DNA of 64,000 bases, taken from Betaproteobacteria bacterium. Its GTDB lineage: Bacteria > Pseudomonadota > Gammaproteobacteria > Burkholderiales > Eutrophovitaceae. The notes beneath the pieces are model-generated. The model did no database searches. It was not told where the DNA came from and saw only the letters and a program-made list of their open reading frames with translations. A program made the position numbers and the translations under genes. This document shows, piece by piece, positions 44,589-54,005 of the stretch (within the stretch, counting starts at the first letter, position 1; every line of letters starts with the position of its first letter). The stretch is taken from contig CP070643.1 in the NCBI GenBank assembly GCA_020354125.1, forward strand, positions 2,898,372 through 2,962,371, given 5' to 3'.

Positions 44589-45779
44589 ATGGAAAGTAGT
44601 CGGCGAAAGAGTTTTGTTCGGAACGATGGTCTTGATCGAAACCGTTATTATCAAGACGGTGGCCTTTATAAAGAAGCTGCAGGCGAGCAACAGGCTGGTT
44701 TGAGGCCGGATGGCCGGCAGCGGCACAAGGGACGTGGCACCGGGATCAACCCGGAAGGCCGCTTCGAGCAGACCGAAAGGCAGCGCGTAGATGACGGGTG
44801 GGCGACTGTGCGAGTCGAAGAACGCGTCGCCTTGAAAACGCAAACCAGCGTTGAACATGCAAACTCGATTATCACGCGCAACCGATCACCGGACGTGCCG
44901 TTCAACTACTCCATCAACCCTTACCGCGGCTGTGAACACGGTTGTACCTATTGCTTCGCGCGGCCCACGCACGCGTACCTGAATCTTTCCCCCGGGCTGG
45001 ACTTTGAAACCCGGCTGATCGCGAAGGTGAATGCCGCGCAATGTTTGGAGCGCGAACTGTCGTCTCCCCGTTATGTTTGTGAAACGATCGCAATGGGCAC
45101 AAATACGGATCCGTATCAGCCGATCGAGCGCAAGTATGGGATTACCCGCTCGCTACTCGAGGTTGCCGCGCGTTATAACCAACCAATAGGTATTGTCACC
45201 AAGAATGCGTTGGTGGAACGTGACCTTGATCTCCTCGCGCCGATGGCGAAACGTGGTCTTGTGGCCGTTCACGTATCGGTTACCACGCTCGATCATCGGT
45301 TGGCGCGGCGCATGGAACCGCGCGCGTCGGCACCATCGAGAAGAATCGAGGCCATTCGTAGATTAAGTGATGCGGGAGTGCCGGTAGGGGTTATGTTTGC
45401 CCCAGTGATTCCGTTTCTGACGGACTCAGCACTGGAATCCGTTCTCGAAGCCGCGGCGCACGCCGGCGCAACACAGGCCGGATATATTTTGTTACGGCTG
45501 CCGTACGAGGTTAAACATTTGTTTCGAGACTGGCTCGAAGATCGCTTTCCACTCAAGGCAGCTCATGTCATGAGCCGGGTTCACGCCATGCGCGATGGGC
45601 GTGACAATGACCCCGGCTTCGGATCGCGCATGGTTGGCCGTGGCGAGTTTGCTGAGTTACTCGGCAAGCGGTTTCGGATTGCTTGTCGGCGCTTCGGGCT
45701 CAATCTCAACCAACGCGTTCTGGACACGTCTCAGTTCCGCCGCCCCGAGCGCAGCGGACAGATGGATCTTTTCCAATGA
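44589..45779 (+). CDS. PA0069-family radical SAM protein
   Basis: A 396-residue radical SAM protein. The cluster-binding Cys residues are C115, C119 and C122 (YRGCEHGCTYCFARPTH). The context NPYRGCEHGCTYC, then SPGLDFETRLIAKVN and GTNTDPYQPIERKYGITR, defines the PA0069/Rv2578c group, distant relatives of spore photoproduct lyase. The reaction is unknown. The N-terminal 50 residues are basic and low-complexity (RPDGRQRHKGRGTGINPEGRF). The end is LNQRVLDTSQFRRPERSGQM. Confidence 0.9.
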   Translation: MESSRRKSFVRNDGLDRNRYYQDGGLYKEAAGEQQAGLRPDGRQRHKGRGTGINPEGRFEQTERQRVDDGWATVRVEERVALKTQTSVEHANSIITRNRSPDVPFNYSINPYRGCEHGCTYCFARPTHAYLNLSPGLDFETRLIAKVNAAQCLERELSSPRYVCETIAMGTNTDPYQPIERKYGITRSLLEVAARYNQPIGIVTKNALVERDLDLLAPMAKRGLVAVHVSVTTLDHRLARRMEPRASAPSRRIEAIRRLSDAGVPVGVMFAPVIPFLTDSALESVLEAAAHAGATQAGYILLRLPYEVKHLFRDWLEDRFPLKAAHVMSRVHAMRDGRDNDPGFGSRMVGRGEFAELLGKRFRIACRRFGLNLNQRVLDTSQFRRPERSGQMDLFQ

Positions 45780-45962
45780 ACGCTTTCATAGCCATGGTAC
45801 GCAGGGCCGCCAGGTCCCGACAGCGATCGCAGTGTCTTTGTCTGGCATGGGCTTTCTCGACGATAATTGGATGATGCGAAGGAAGATAATTAGGCGCGGC
45901 GAGTTCTCACGTGTCGGTGGATTTTGGCGCGGCGACTTCGCCCGCGCGGGGGAGTCGTTCTG

Positions 45963-46271
45963 ATGCGCAGGATATACACGGCGGAGACGTTGCCAGATGC
46001 CCATCTCGTCGTTGGTTTGTTGGCTCAGGCGGGGATTGCCGCGAAAGTGTTCAACGAGAATGCACAAGGTGGCGTAGGCGAGATTCCGTTTACGCATACC
46101 TGGCCGGAGGTGTGGCTGGAAAATGAGGACGACGCCGAGCGCGCGCACGAAGTCATTCGCACACTTGAGCGTGGCGGCACGAATCAGCAAGTCGAGTGCC
46201 GCAAGTGCGGTGAATCGAATCCGGATAATTTTGAGATTTGCTGGAACTGCGGAGTGACGATTGAATCGTAA
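45963..46271 (+). CDS. DUF2007-type protein with C-terminal zinc ribbon
   Basis: A 102-residue protein. The N-terminal domain (MRRIYTAETLPDAHLVVGLLAQAG, then AKVFNENAQGG and PEVWLENEDDAERAHEVIR) is the putative signal-transducing DUF2007 fold. The C-terminus has two Cys pairs, CRKCGE and CWNCG, which should bind one zinc. Function unknown. The ATG at 45963 has GGGGGAG upstream. Its 3' end overlaps an upstream start of the next gene, but not the start I prefer. Confidence 0.8.
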   Translation: MRRIYTAETLPDAHLVVGLLAQAGIAAKVFNENAQGGVGEIPFTHTWPEVWLENEDDAERAHEVIRTLERGGTNQQVECRKCGESNPDNFEICWNCGVTIES

Positions 46272-46362
46272 TTCCCGTGCCGCAAAGCGAGCATTTTTTC
46301 GCAGGGCTGCTGCACTGGTGCTCGCTCCCACTTTGCCGTGCATCGCGAAAGGAGCCCAAAGC

Positions 46363-47301
46363 ATGAATGTTTGTTTGTTCGCCGACCAAGGGCTCGCCCG
46401 TTATGGCTTCCCGGAAGGCCACCCATTCGGAATCGACCGGCAGGATGCCTTTTTGCGTGAGGCGAACGAGCAGGACTTGCTGAATAAAGTACAGGTCAAG
46501 AAAGGCAGGGGTGCGCAGGACGCCGAAATTGAGCGATTCCACCAACCCGGCTACGTTGATTTGGTGCGCACCGCCGAGTCGAAGGGGCTAGATTACCTCG
46601 ACGCGGGTGATACGCCGGTCTTTCCGGGTGTGTTTGAGGCGTCTGCCTACGTCGTCGGCGCAGCACTGGATGGGCTCGATGCCGTTATGAATGGCGAGTG
46701 CGCGCGAAGCTTTCAGCCAATTGGCGGTTTGCATCATGCTGGTCGCAATCATGCGGCCGGATTCTGTGTCTTTAACGACCTCGGTGTGGTTATTGAGACC
46801 CTTCGCCAGCGCTATGGCGTCAAGCGCGTTGCGTATATCGACATCGACGTGCACTTCGGAGACGGTGTGTTCTACGCCTTTGAGGAAGACCCGGACCTCA
46901 TCATTGCTGACATACACCAGGACCCCCGTACTTTCTATCCCGGTACCGGTTTCGCCTATGAAACGGGCAAAGGCGACGCGGTTGGAACCAAGCTCAACAT
47001 TCCCCTGGTTTATGGCTCGGGCGACGGCGAATTTCGCGACGTGTGGCCGCAGGTTGAGCACCATTTGGAGAAATACGCGCCTGAATTCTTTGTCTTCCAG
47101 TGCGGGGCGGATGGCCTGGACGGTGATCCGCTCGCGGGCTTGCGCTACACCCATGCATCACATGCTTACGCCGCCAAGCGGCTGCTTGAACTGGCTCAGG
47201 ATTCTGCAAAGGGACGCCTGATGGCGTTTGGTGGAGGCGGCTACGACCGCGCTAATCTCGGCAAGGCCTGGTCGGCGGTGTTAGCAGAAATGCTGGTCTG
47301 A
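46363..47301 (+). CDS. Histone deacetylase superfamily protein (AcuC/acetylpolyamine amidohydrolase-like)
   Basis: A 312-residue member of the class I/II deacetylase fold. Zinc-site and catalytic motifs are GLHHAGRNHAAGF (His-His dyad), IDIDVHFGDGVFY (Asp-x-Asp-x-His) and QCGADGLDGDPL. It would remove acetyl groups from protein lysine or small amines; AcuC-like proteins act on acetyl-CoA synthetase. The start at 46363 has AAAGGAG nine bases upstream; the frame extends to 46261 with a basic, unrelated N-terminus. Confidence 0.88.
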   Translation: MNVCLFADQGLARYGFPEGHPFGIDRQDAFLREANEQDLLNKVQVKKGRGAQDAEIERFHQPGYVDLVRTAESKGLDYLDAGDTPVFPGVFEASAYVVGAALDGLDAVMNGECARSFQPIGGLHHAGRNHAAGFCVFNDLGVVIETLRQRYGVKRVAYIDIDVHFGDGVFYAFEEDPDLIIADIHQDPRTFYPGTGFAYETGKGDAVGTKLNIPLVYGSGDGEFRDVWPQVEHHLEKYAPEFFVFQCGADGLDGDPLAGLRYTHASHAYAAKRLLELAQDSAKGRLMAFGGGGYDRANLGKAWSAVLAEMLV

Positions 47302-47346
47302 GAGAACCGTCGTTGGCGCTTGTTGCTATGCTGTCCACAGTGGTGA

Positions 47347-47862
47347 CTAACTCCCGCTCGCCCAACCAGAAGTCGCGCCGAGCTGCGCCGCGCTGGCTCG
47401 GCACGTACCGGGGAGGAGAGAACTGATATCGACTGTGTTGCTCGGGTCCGGCCCACAGTCCCAGATCGCAACCACGTCTCCTGCCTGCATCGGGGCGGAT
47501 CGCGCGATGTCTGGCCATGGGCGCATCATTACGTATTGATTGTTAACAAGCGAATTGACGTTGCGAATCTGGGCGCGGATGGCGCCTTCGTCACTGGTTT
47601 GGAGTGTCGTTACGTACTGCGAGACGATGGTCCCCGCTGGCGGCTCACAGGCCCAGTCTCCTCCAATAGGGAGTGTAAACGTCACTTGGACAGCTTCTGA
47701 AATACTGGCGCGACAGGCACTGATAGCGAGCAAGACCTCGGACATCTTTGCCCGTGCCGCATAGTTCTGATAGGCAGGCAAGCCCACCGCGGCGAGAATG
47801 CCGATGATCGCCACGACCATCATTAACTCAATTAGCGTGAAACCACTGACGCCGCTTTTCAT
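47347..47862 (-). CDS. Type IV major-type prepilin (PilA-like)
   Basis: A 171-residue type IV prepilin. The leader MKSGVSG is short and basic, cleavage is before F8, and the mature N-terminus [27 protein letters not shown] has the conserved Glu at +5. The C-terminal half has a Cys pair ([18 protein letters not shown]) that could form the usual D-loop, and an earlier pair (SACRAS, DWACEPP). GGAGAAA precedes the ATG. It stands alone with no assembly gene nearby. A sigma-54-like site lies about 80 bases upstream. Confidence 0.9.
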   Translation of the reverse strand: MKSGVSGFTLIELMMVVAIIGILAAVGLPAYQNYAARAKMSEVLLAISACRASISEAVQVTFTLPIGGDWACEPPAGTIVSQYVTTLQTSDEGAIRAQIRNVNSLVNNQYVMMRPWPDIARSAPMQAGDVVAIWDCGPDPSNTVDISSLLPGTCRASAAQLGATSGWASGS

Positions 47863-47942
47863 CTCGATTTCTCCAAATTCGGCTGGCAGTGCATCCCCTC
47901 AGTCTCACCGTTGGGGTGTCTGCACTTGGTCGCCAATCCCAC

Positions 47943-47959
47943 GGCAGCTTTCGTGCCAA
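47943..47959 (-). promoter_or_regulatory. Sigma-54-type promoter of the pilin gene
   Basis: On the minus strand TTGGCACGAAAGCTGCC matches the -24/-12 consensus (TGGCACG, four bases, TTGC) in all but one of the conserved bases. It ends 81 bases before the pilin start. pilA genes of Pseudomonas are known to use sigma-54 with PilR. Confidence 0.75.
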
Positions 47960-47962
47960 GTT

Positions 47963-48219
47963 GGTTCGGCCACCCAGAGACCTACGAAAAAGACAAATTA
48001 ACAGAGACTTATGGGAACATGCCCTGATGGTTACGATCTGTGCAATCGTAATGCTTGGATTCGGACCGCCCCTCTTCTGACAGATTGTTCAGGTCACGCC
48101 CTACAGTTTTTTAAGAACAGCACCTGTTACTGCAAGGTATGTGTGACAAGAGTGGGTGCTTACCCATCAGGCCTTGTGAGTGTACCGTTTCGGAATTTTT
48201 TTGCCGGCCGGCGGCACGG
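47963..48219. other. Region upstream of the pilin promoter, no gene
   Basis: Between the pilin promoter and the threonine dehydratase stop are about 257 bases without a supported gene. A run GGAATTTTTTTGCCGGCCGGCGGCAC lies at 48190-48215 and contains a small GC-rich palindrome, GCCGGCCGGC. The stretch could hold regulator sites for the pilin promoter; none was recognised. Confidence 0.35.
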
Positions 48220-49194
48220 TCAGTCTGTTTCGGTGCCTTTGGAAATCCACTGTGCTACGCGTCCGATTCCGACGTTCGCTCCGCACAGGACAACCACGAC
48301 ATTTTCCTCGCGTGCAAGCGGCACCTTGCCACACAGTAAAGCGGCGATGGAGCACGAGGTCGCGGGCTCGGTCAGCAGCTTCTCTTCGGAGAGGAGTTCG
48401 ACCAATGCCGCGATCGCCTCGGCGTCCGACACGGTAACAAGAGCCGATGCGTTGCCGGTGATGATGTTGAACTGACGCTGCTCGGTCTTGCGAGCGCCTA
48501 GCGTCTCGGCGATCGAGGTGATAGCCGGCAATTCGACGATGCGTCCAGCACGCCAGCTCTGATACATTGAGTCGGCGCCCTCGGTCTCGACGCCGAAGAC
48601 CCTCGCCTCGGGCATCGCCGCCGAAGCGGCAGATATCAGCCCTGACAACAAGCCGCCGCCGCCGATCGAGGCGACGAGGACGTCAACGCGCGGGATTTGC
48701 TTCAGCAGTTCCGGGACGATCGTGCCCTGTCCGGCCATGACATGCTCGTCGTCGAAAGGGTGGATGTAGCTCATGCCCTGTGTGCGGGCAATGCGCTGGG
48801 CCTCGATGTTCGCATCGTCCCAGCTCGCACCATGCAGTAACAGCCTGGCTTGCTGCGAGCGGATCGCTCGGATACGTACCTCCTGGGTTTTCTCCGGGAG
48901 CAACACGGTCGCCGCAATGCCTGATGTCCGGGCGGCGTACGCTACGGCGAGTCCATGGTTGCCGCCCGACGCGGTCACGACACCTCGTTTGCGTTGCGCG
49001 TCGTTGAGCTTGGCAATGGCGTTGAACGCGCCGCGAACCTTGAACGAATGGGTCGGCTGCAAGGTTTCGAGTTTGAGCCAGACATTGGCATCCAGTTTCT
49101 GGCTAAGGTAATCCGATCGAATCAGCGGCGTCGGAGCAAGCCACTGGTGTACAGTCTGGCTGGCTTCCTCGATCCGCTCACGTTCAATCAGCAT
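48220..49194 (-). CDS. Threonine/serine dehydratase
   Basis: A 324-residue PLP enzyme of fold type II. The PLP-binding Lys is K52 in HSFKVRGAFNA, the phosphate-binding glycine loop is SIGGGGLLSGLISAAS, and GGNHGLAVAYAA is the Asn loop. The family removes water from L-threonine or L-serine to give 2-oxobutyrate or pyruvate. It has no C-terminal ACT domain, so it is like catabolic TdcB rather than feedback-inhibited IlvA. It ends 64 bases after the TrpB-like gene on the same strand. Confidence 0.88.
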   Translation of the reverse strand: MLIERERIEEASQTVHQWLAPTPLIRSDYLSQKLDANVWLKLETLQPTHSFKVRGAFNAIAKLNDAQRKRGVVTASGGNHGLAVAYAARTSGIAATVLLPEKTQEVRIRAIRSQQARLLLHGASWDDANIEAQRIARTQGMSYIHPFDDEHVMAGQGTIVPELLKQIPRVDVLVASIGGGGLLSGLISAASAAMPEARVFGVETEGADSMYQSWRAGRIVELPAITSIAETLGARKTEQRQFNIITGNASALVTVSDAEAIAALVELLSEEKLLTEPATSCSIAALLCGKVPLAREENVVVVLCGANVGIGRVAQWISKGTETD

Positions 49195-49258
49195 CGAACA
49201 GTGTCAGCGCCGTTGCAAGGCGCAGATGGCCAACTACGCCGGCCACGCTGCAGCAAAA

Positions 49259-50626
49259 TCAAGCCGCCTGGGCAGACGGCAAACCCGCTAGTGCCATCGC
49301 CAGTTCCGACTCGTCATAGCTCATGTCGGTGAGCTTGCCGGCGAAGTAATCGCTGTAAGCCTGCATGTCAAAATGGCCGTGCCCGCAAAGGTTAAACAGG
49401 ATGCTGCGCGAACGGCCCTCCTGCTTGCACTTCAGTGCTTCGTCGATCGCACCCTTGACCGCATGATTGGCCTCCGGCGCGGGAACGATGCCCTCGGCGC
49501 GCGCGAACTGAACGCCGGCTTCGAAAACTTCAACCTGTTGATAGGCTCGCGCATCGATAAGTCCGAGATCCTTGATGTGTGACACCATCGGCGCCATGCC
49601 GTGGTAACGCAGTCCGCCTGCATGGACCGCCGGCGGAATGAATGTAGAGCCCAGCGTGTGCATTTTTACCAGCGGCGTCAGGTGTCCGGTGTCGCCGAAA
49701 TCATAGGCATATTTTCCACGTGTCAGTGATGGACAGGCCGCTGGTTCGATCGCCAGGATGTCGACTTTCTTGCCGCCGCGCAGCTGTTCGCCGAGGAAGG
49801 GAAAAACGATACCGGCAAAATTCGACCCGCCCCCGGTACAGCCGACAATGACATCAGGATAATCGTCTGCCATCTCCATTTGCTTCATCGCTTCTTTGCC
49901 AACAATGGTCTGGTGTAGCAGCACGTGATTGAGAACCGACCCGAGTGCGTACTTTGTATCGTCGTTGGTCGCGGCGATTTCCACCGCCTCCGAAATGGCA
50001 ATGCCGAGAGAACCGGAGTTGTCTGGCGTGCGAGCCAGGATTTCGCGGCCGACGTTGGTCTCGCTCGATGGGCTGGCGACGCAACGCGCGCCGTAGGTTT
50101 CCATCAATGCCCGCCGGTACGGTTTCTGTTGATATGACACCTTGACCATGAACACCTGGATTTCCATGCCGAACAAAGCACCTGCGAATGCCAGAGATGA
50201 GCCCCATTGACCAGCACCTGTCTCGGTGGTGATCTTGCGGATTCCCGCGTCATGGTTGAAGAATGCTTGTGCCACAGCGGTATTTGGCTTGTGTGATCCG
50301 GCCGGGCTCACGCCTTCGTACTTGTAGTAGATGCGTGCCGGTGTATCGAGTGTTTTTTCCAGGTTGCGCGCCCGGTACAGCGGAGCTGGCCGCCACTGCC
50401 GGTAAATGCGGCGAACAGGTTCAGGGATCTCGATTTCGCGGTCAGTCGCCACCTCCTGCATGATCAGTGACTGCGGAAACAGTGGTGCCAGGTCGTCCGG
50501 TCCGATCGGTTGTTTTGTTCCAGGGTGCAGCGGTGGCGGAGGCGGGCTGGGCAAGTCTGCCATCAGGTTGTACCAGGTATTCGGAATCTCCGTTTCCGGC
50601 AGCAGGTACTTGATTGTGTCGGTCAT
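49259..50626 (-). CDS. TrpB2-type tryptophan synthase beta-like protein
   Basis: A 455-residue PLP enzyme of the TrpB2 subfamily, longer than standard TrpB. The PLP Lys is K113 ([12 protein letters not shown]). [13 protein letters not shown] and [15 protein letters not shown] are the substrate and phosphate loops. TrpB2 proteins make tryptophan from indole and serine, or O-phosphoserine, without TrpA in some organisms. It sits upstream of threonine dehydratase, another fold type II enzyme that acts on serine/threonine. No trp operon is in the window. Confidence 0.9.
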   Translation of the reverse strand: MTDTIKYLLPETEIPNTWYNLMADLPSPPPPPLHPGTKQPIGPDDLAPLFPQSLIMQEVATDREIEIPEPVRRIYRQWRPAPLYRARNLEKTLDTPARIYYKYEGVSPAGSHKPNTAVAQAFFNHDAGIRKITTETGAGQWGSSLAFAGALFGMEIQVFMVKVSYQQKPYRRALMETYGARCVASPSSETNVGREILARTPDNSGSLGIAISEAVEIAATNDDTKYALGSVLNHVLLHQTIVGKEAMKQMEMADDYPDVIVGCTGGGSNFAGIVFPFLGEQLRGGKKVDILAIEPAACPSLTRGKYAYDFGDTGHLTPLVKMHTLGSTFIPPAVHAGGLRYHGMAPMVSHIKDLGLIDARAYQQVEVFEAGVQFARAEGIVPAPEANHAVKGAIDEALKCKQEGRSRSILFNLCGHGHFDMQAYSDYFAGKLTDMSYDESELAMALAGLPSAQAA

Positions 50627-50786
50627 TACTCCTCCCCGAATTTATCCAGAATATGATTATGCTTTGAGGTTGCGGGCATCGCTAATCGATCCGCGCCGAA
50701 AGCCACTTGGCGATTTTACGCGTGTTATCAGCGTCTACTCGCGCTTAATTGGTAGCGGATCTGCCGAAGCAAGGAATTGACCGCGA

Positions 50787-52205
50787 TCAATCGGTCGGTC
50801 GACGCTCAACCGGGCGTTGTTTCCTCATGCCGGCGTGGTCTGCGGCACGTGGCCGCAGGCCGGGAAGCGCGCAAAACGTGATCAATTGTCTGAACCCGGC
50901 GTTCTCGAAGATCGCCGATATGAGCAGCAACGCATAACTCCCAGCACTTTGATAAGTGCGGAAAACAAATGCGTCAATCAGTATCGCTAGCCAGGAAACA
51001 AGCACGCCGAGCCCGGCCGCGCACACTGCGAATACGACCAGGTGCTGCCCAGAAACGAGATCCAGCGCGAATCCGGCAACGAAAAAAGTCCATGCGAGCA
51101 ATTCGATCAACGGGCCCGCGACTTCGGTCAGTTTGGTGAATGGAAACGCCAGACGCCCGACCAGCCCGCTGTTGCGGCCCCAGAACAGATCCCGGTTTAC
51201 CTTCAGTGCGTCAGACAGACCGCTATGCTCGCTTGCCATGCCACGGCAAACGGCAGCCGGCGTGGACGGCATATGTCGCCACAAAACGGGTGCAGGCAGG
51301 AATGCGATCCGGTAGCGCCGGTCGATAACTGTATTGGCACGATGCAACCGCGCGACGAGTTCCAAAATGGGATTGACCGCACTTCGCAGACACCCGCCGA
51401 CCTGCACGACTGCCTCTTTGCGGAAAGCACAAAAGCGGTCGGAGATAGTCAGCATGGCGTTTGGCACAGCCCAGCCATAGCGGCTGCAAAGATCTCTGCG
51501 CAAGCTGGCAGTGGCCTGCATCCACACCAGCGGGTTGCCGGATAATCTGCATCGCTCGAGAAAACCGTTGACGATGAAGCTGCCGTTGGCAACGTGCTCG
51601 GCGGTCCCTGCTCCGATTGTGCTGGCGTCTTCGAGAAAGTAGGGGACCAGACGCCGCAGGCTGTCTCTCTTCAGTACGCTGTCGGCGTGCGCGATGCACA
51701 CGATTGGATAGCGCGCGGCATTGATACCCGCATTGATGGCGTCACCAGGCCCGCCGGGTTTCTTGTCAAGTACTCGTAAGGCGGGCAGACGCGGCGATCG
51801 ATACACGCTGTGAACGGTTCTGGCGCGCACCTGGCGCCAGTAGGCTTCTGGGAACATCACCAGTTCGAAGGCTGTCTGCAGTTGCGAAAGATTTTCACTG
51901 TCTTCCGTGTCAATGACTACGATGACTTCGAACTCCGGATAGTCGAGACCGAACAGTGATTGCACAAACGGCGCCAATTCTTGCGTCGGCTCACTCACCG
52001 GGACGATGATCGAGACTGGGATTTCATAGCCTGCCGACAGGCGCGGCAGCATTTTTACCGCTACGGATTCCATGCGAAGGCGCAGGCTGTTGACAGAAAC
52101 GGCTGCGAGGAAGGTATGACTGCCGTGAAGAAAAAGGAAGTAACCGACGAATAACCACTCCAGCGAAGCAATAATGATCCCGGTATCGATCGCGGACAAT
52201 GTCAT
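50787..52205 (-). CDS. Membrane-bound family 2 glycosyltransferase
   Basis: A 472-residue protein. An N-terminal membrane segment (IIIASLEWLFVGYFLFLHGS) precedes a GT-A domain with IPVSIIVPVSEPTQ, the first Asp pair in VIVVIDTEDSEN and the second acidic motif IVCIAHADSVLKRDSL. Three C-terminal membrane segments follow (LIELLAWTFFVAGFALDLV and LVVFAVCAAGLGVLVSWLAIL are clear). The QxxRW motif of processive synthases is not evident. The acceptor is unknown. It overlaps the HEAT-repeat gene by the ATGA at 52202-52205. Confidence 0.85.
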   Translation of the reverse strand: MTLSAIDTGIIIASLEWLFVGYFLFLHGSHTFLAAVSVNSLRLRMESVAVKMLPRLSAGYEIPVSIIVPVSEPTQELAPFVQSLFGLDYPEFEVIVVIDTEDSENLSQLQTAFELVMFPEAYWRQVRARTVHSVYRSPRLPALRVLDKKPGGPGDAINAGINAARYPIVCIAHADSVLKRDSLRRLVPYFLEDASTIGAGTAEHVANGSFIVNGFLERCRLSGNPLVWMQATASLRRDLCSRYGWAVPNAMLTISDRFCAFRKEAVVQVGGCLRSAVNPILELVARLHRANTVIDRRYRIAFLPAPVLWRHMPSTPAAVCRGMASEHSGLSDALKVNRDLFWGRNSGLVGRLAFPFTKLTEVAGPLIELLAWTFFVAGFALDLVSGQHLVVFAVCAAGLGVLVSWLAILIDAFVFRTYQSAGSYALLLISAIFENAGFRQLITFCALPGLRPRAADHAGMRKQRPVERRPTD

Positions 52206-53257
52206 TTGAGTCTTGTTTCCGCCACTACCTGGTCGAGAATATCCTGCGCGAACTGATCACTGAGCAGGAATCTAAGCCGCCAAAGTTCGTCTTGCGAGAA
52301 GAAAGGAAGTGCTGCAAGCGATTGCGCGGCCCGGTAACGCACCCACCACACCTCGTCGGATAACAGCGTTATCAGCAGGTGCTCCTGTCCTGGCGAGATG
52401 TTGTTGCCAAGCACACGCGCAATTTGAGTGCGAACTTGCCAACTGGGACTTTTCATGAAAGGCGTCAATACCTGCAAATCCTTGGGCACATGCCGTGATT
52501 TCAGGCAAGCGATCAAAATCTCCTCGTCCTGGGAGGTATCGATGACGCGGAGCAGGTACGGTTTGACGACAGCCTCGTCCGCCGAGTCCATCAACGCGAT
52601 TAGGCGCGGCAGTTCGGACGGGATCGCAATTTTGGCCGCTTGAATCAGACCCTCCGAAACTGTTGACGGATTGACCTCAGCGAGAATTGTCTTGAGCTGC
52701 GCGGTAGGCCAGTCACTTCGGGCGCCGAGCGAGGACAGTAGAATCGCCATCGCCCGCGATGCGTCGATCAGGAACAGCGCGCGCAAGGCGGCCATCGACA
52801 GTATCGGTGTTCGACCTCTGGCGATTGCTTCGAGAATGTTCCAGGAGTCCTGATCGCCAAGATGACCGAGCGTCATGACGGCAACCAACCGGTTCTCCAT
52901 GTCCCTGGTAGTGAGCAGGCTGCGCGCTGCGGAATCCATTCGCAGTCGCAGTGCCACTGCCTTGAGACGATGCTGAGCCGGGCCTTTCACCGAATCGTGA
53001 AACTGGTTCCACAAAGCCAGAAATACGAACCAGTCTGGTTTCTTTACACGTGGCAGGTGTGCTGGAACCGCATCGATCGTTTCAAGCAGCAGCGGTCTCC
53101 ACCTGTAGAGAAACCGTACTTCGTGAACGCCAATCACTTTGCCCTGTAGCCGCAGCAGCGCAGTCCAGATGACGATAGTGATGATGATTATGGCGATGAT
53201 TACGCTTGCCCACAGCACGGTGTGCGACAGCGGATCAGAACTCAAGGCGCCAAACAT
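52202..53257 (-). CDS. HEAT-repeat protein with N-terminal membrane anchor
   Basis: A 351-residue protein. A hydrophobic segment (VLWASVIIAIIIITIVIWTALL) anchors it near residues 14-35. The rest is made of about five HEAT/PBS-type helical pairs, such as LVAVMTLGHLGDQDSWNILEAIA, MAALRALFLIDASRAMAILL and VWWVRYRAAQSLAALPFF. Such scaffolds mediate protein binding. It is translationally coupled to the glycosyltransferase (ATGA overlap), so the two proteins probably act together at the inner membrane. Confidence 0.85.
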   Translation of the reverse strand: MFGALSSDPLSHTVLWASVIIAIIIITIVIWTALLRLQGKVIGVHEVRFLYRWRPLLLETIDAVPAHLPRVKKPDWFVFLALWNQFHDSVKGPAQHRLKAVALRLRMDSAARSLLTTRDMENRLVAVMTLGHLGDQDSWNILEAIARGRTPILSMAALRALFLIDASRAMAILLSSLGARSDWPTAQLKTILAEVNPSTVSEGLIQAAKIAIPSELPRLIALMDSADEAVVKPYLLRVIDTSQDEEILIACLKSRHVPKDLQVLTPFMKSPSWQVRTQIARVLGNNISPGQEHLLITLLSDEVWWVRYRAAQSLAALPFFSQDELWRLRFLLSDQFAQDILDQVVAETRLK

Positions 53258-53977
53258 CTAGCGTTCCTGATCATGGCGTTTGAAAACGCGCAGTCCGTGC
53301 GAGGGATATTCCTGGATTGAGACAAGTGTGTATTCGACGATGTATGCAAACAGTCTGGCGATTCAGTAGCTAAGGTCGAACTGCATCACAAGTTTGAACG
53401 GAGTCATGACGAAATATGACGTGATTATAACCACTGGTGCACATGCCGGTCGTGCGGCTTTATCTGTTCGTTGCCTCACGTGTTTGGCCAAAGCCACTGG
53501 CCGCGCAGTCTGCTACATCGGCCATGTCGCACATGGTTATCGCAGATCATCTTTCAACTTTCGCGCGCTGTATGCATGTCGAATGAGGTCGTTGCAGCGA
53601 GTTTTACCGATTCGCGCGGTGGAACCCGTCGGTGGTTTTGCGTTGGTGATTCGCGTGGGGGCAGACGGTGGTGCGCCGAATCTGGTTTTTACAGGTATGT
53701 TCCAGAACCGGGCGGCGCATTCAAGGAAGGGCCGCGTCCAGCCAGCGAAGAGATCCTGGCTGACCGGAGGCATGCGTCCGGATTTGGATCGACAGGCCCT
53801 GTCGGAGATGCACCGAACTGGGGCGTGACGAAGCAGCGCTGCACCGTTATCTCGCTTGGTGGCTCGAGGCGTCCACTGTTTTTGTATATTTAACAGGACG
53901 TTGACTTGGCTGTGGCGGCTGGCATAAGGGTTGCGCTTAGCGTGTTACGCACCGTTCCCGGTTTTGACCGCTACTCA
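53258..53977. other. 720-base gap with no supported gene
   Basis: Two overlapping plus-strand frames (53394-53828 and 53471-53893) fill most of it, but their translations are Arg/Cys-rich, match no family and lack good ribosome-binding sites. I do not call them. No hairpin or repeat was noted apart from the duplication at 53976. Confidence 0.45.
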
Positions 53978-54005
53978 ATGAGTTTCTCGCCAATGAGTTT
54001 CTCGC
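53976..54005 (+). repeat. Perfect 15-bp tandem duplication over the start codon
   Basis: CAATGAGTTTCTCGC occurs twice in a row (53976-53990 and 53991-54005). Each unit carries an in-frame ATG, so the gene has two alternative identical starts, MSFSP and MSFSR, five codons apart. Confidence 0.9.

Noticed and set aside
53394..53893. Two overlapping plus-strand frames in the gap before the YbiB-like gene
   Set aside because: Their translations are Arg/Cys-rich, unlike neighbouring proteins, and I recognise no family; they overlap each other.
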